A DNA stretch of 64,000 nt, taken from Symbiodinium natans. Taxonomy: Eukaryota; Sar; Dinophyceae; Suessiales; Symbiodiniaceae. Shown in pieces: positions 62,586 to 64,000 of the stretch (the stretch's first letter is position 1; each line of letters begins with the position of its first letter). The notes below the pieces were generated by a model that worked only from the letters and a program-made list of their open reading frames with translations, made no database searches and was not told the origin of the DNA. The DNA lies in the NCBI GenBank assembly GCA_905221605.1, contig CAJNDS010002464.1, forward strand, positions 102,501-166,500, written 5' to 3'. The translations under genes and the position numbers were made by a program.

Positions 62586-63320
62586 GGTTTAGGGTTTAGG
62601 GTCTAGGCGTTCAGGGTTTTGGGGTTCAAGGTTTTGGGTTTAGGGTTCAACAACCTACGTCCCCCCAAGTGCAGTGCACATCTTGCTTCCAAGGTGCCCA
62701 TGTAGGGATGAAGGACAGCCTCGGCCCCAGTGACCCACACGTAGTCCGGGTGAGCCTGCTCCTGGTGCAGGCTCGGGCGAAGAAATGGGCTACAGCGCAG
62801 AGACATGTGGAGCTGCCTTGAGGTACTGCACAGAACCGCCGAACAACCCCAAACAGTCGAAGGCCTGTGCACCGCGCTACATGAAAGGGAGACAACTTGA
62901 GGAGAGAAGGAGAGGGGGGGGGGGGGGCAAGCCTACCAAAACCCCGAGCAGCACTGAGTGAAAGGAGACCCAGGGAGACAGAAACAAAGTGGAAGACCAA
63001 GGGAGACAAGCCCAGGAACCCGGCAAAAGAATCCTTACATGAATTTCTAACCCTAAACCCCTCCTAAACCCTAAACCCTAAACCCTAAACCCTAAACCCT
63101 AAACTAACCCCAACAGAACCCACTTGTTGAAAAGGAGACAGCGTGGCGCCTGCTCTGAGACTCCGATGACGCTCCTTGGCGCAAGCAAAGGTCTGTGGTG
63201 TCACTGGGTTCCGGGTTGAGGGTTTAGGGTTGAGGGTTGAGGGTTTAGGGTTGAGGGTTTAGGGTTGAGGGTTTCGGGTTTAGGGTTTAGGGTTTAGGGT
63301 TTAGGGTTTAGGGTTTAGGG
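62575..63320. other. Spacer between arrays; nothing recognised
   Basis: TTTAGGG-type 62575-62650; CCCTAAA 63052-63105; GGGTTGA/TTTAGGG 63210-63320. G run at 62917-62928. Minus frames at 62650-63010 lack motifs. Confidence 0.45.
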
Positions 63321-63329
63321 TCACTGCTG

Positions 63330-63645
63330 ATGGCAAAGACCTCTCGCGCATTTCCCAGCATCTCAAGCCGAGGGTCGCTTCCCGAAGCAAGACGTCTGAC
63401 GTCCACATCGAGTCCTACGCAGCGACTCTTTAGGGGGTAGTTCCATGGCCCCTGAAAGTGGGCCTTTAACAGGGTACCCCTTATATAGCCCTTGTATTTC
63501 CCTACTAATCCCGTAAAGGGTAGGTATATAGAGCCGTTTTCAATGCCGGAAGAACCATGGGCCCATTTTTGAAGGCCCTTCCTCGCCATCAACGTGGGGT
63601 CGGATCGACCCATCGACGCCACGCCTTGCACCGGGCCACTTCACA
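63330..63645 (-). CDS. Two exons around a family 3 hairpin element
   Basis: Minus strand: 63545-63645 encodes VQGVASMGRSDPTLMARKGL then QKWAHGSSGIENG; after the element (63430-63535, GGGGTAGTTCCATGGCCCC type) 63330-63414 encodes LDVDVRRLASGSDPRLEMLG following CGTAG|G. Protein unknown. Confidence 0.45.
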
Positions 63646-63654
63646 AATGACCGG

Positions 63655-64000
63655 GTTTCGGGTTTCGGGTGTAGGGTTTAGGGTCTAGGGTCTAGGGTCT
63701 AGGGTTTAGCGTTTAGGGTTTAGGGGACCCCCAAAAAATGGAGAACGCCCGAGAGAGTTTCCGGCCTCAGGACGTCCTTGCCAGTGCCAAGAAGTCCCTT
63801 CCTTGGGTAGCAGAAGATTTTTAGACACGTGGCGATGTGGAAACGCTCTGAGCCCACCCGTTCTCACCCCCTTCTCATGCCACGCCGCAGTTCGGCCCAG
63901 CTGATCGCTTCCCGCTCACGTTCCTAGCGGGCGCGCTGGGCAGTTCCATCTCTCCCTCTCTCCGAAGTCCCCCCCCCCCCCTCGTGCCTGACACCGTTTC
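63655..64000. other. Array and terminal spacer
   Basis: TTTAGGG with GGGTCTA units 63655-63726. 63737-63825 plus has a short ATG frame (MENARESFRPQDVLASAKKS) ending TAG. C run at 63970-63981. Confidence 0.5.

Noticed and set aside
1-64000. The patchwork is merely an assembly artefact
   Set aside because: Considered seriously. Exons on both sides of arrays join in frame to restore EF-hand, ABC-B and RMD1 motifs in the right order, which random misjoining would not give. Array lengths may still be wrong.

Overview
The window looks like nuclear DNA of a dinoflagellate, probably a Symbiodiniaceae-like alga. Three kinds of evidence support this. (1) It holds roughly a hundred short arrays of the plant/dinoflagellate-type telomere heptamer TTTAGGG, in both orientations. 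(2) Protein-coding segments are tiny exons joined in frame only if introns use GC, GA or GT donors and an AG|G acceptor, the splice-site pattern reported for dinoflagellates. (3) The LTRs of a retroelement contain the last 11 bases of the dinoflagellate spliced leader. The assignment is an inference; there is no rRNA or marker gene here.

Layout. 1-9 kb: an 8.8-kb LTR retrotransposon (minus strand) inserted inside a telomere-type array, with a 5-bp target duplication, a half-tRNA-iMet type primer site, a polypurine tract and two long CCCH-finger reading frames but no visible reverse transcriptase or integrase. 9-20 kb: arrays, three 21-bp satellite families and the scattered exons of an ABC-B type transporter (minus). 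20-26 kb: long arrays, an RMD1/DUF155-family gene whose exons can be joined in frame (minus, 24.7-23.1 kb), and a fragment of an unknown gene. 27-29 kb: a four-exon drug/metabolite (EamA-type) transporter (minus). 29-34 kb: mostly arrays, small exons and an integrase-like fragment. 34.2-35.8 kb: a secreted, Ser/Thr-rich, one-pass membrane protein gene with two frame breaks (minus). 38.9-43.7 kb: a multi-EF-hand gene made of about 50-bp exons (minus), with a duplicated intron cassette. 45-64 kb: further arrays, microsatellites, short hairpin elements and exon fragments of genes I cannot name.

Main conclusion. The telomere-type arrays are not only intergenic: in the ABC-B, RMD1 and EF-hand genes they lie between exons that splice in frame, so they are inside introns. 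In four places an array also interrupts a short inverted-repeat (MITE/introner-like) element; for two of these, related copies without an array are present elsewhere in the window. Together this suggests a genome in which telomere-type repeats and small hairpin elements repeatedly enter, enlarge or create introns. Coding direction is strongly biased to the minus strand.

Limits: exon joins were made by eye; all exon ends are hypotheses until RNA data are seen. Repeat-rich DNA of this kind is prone to assembly error.
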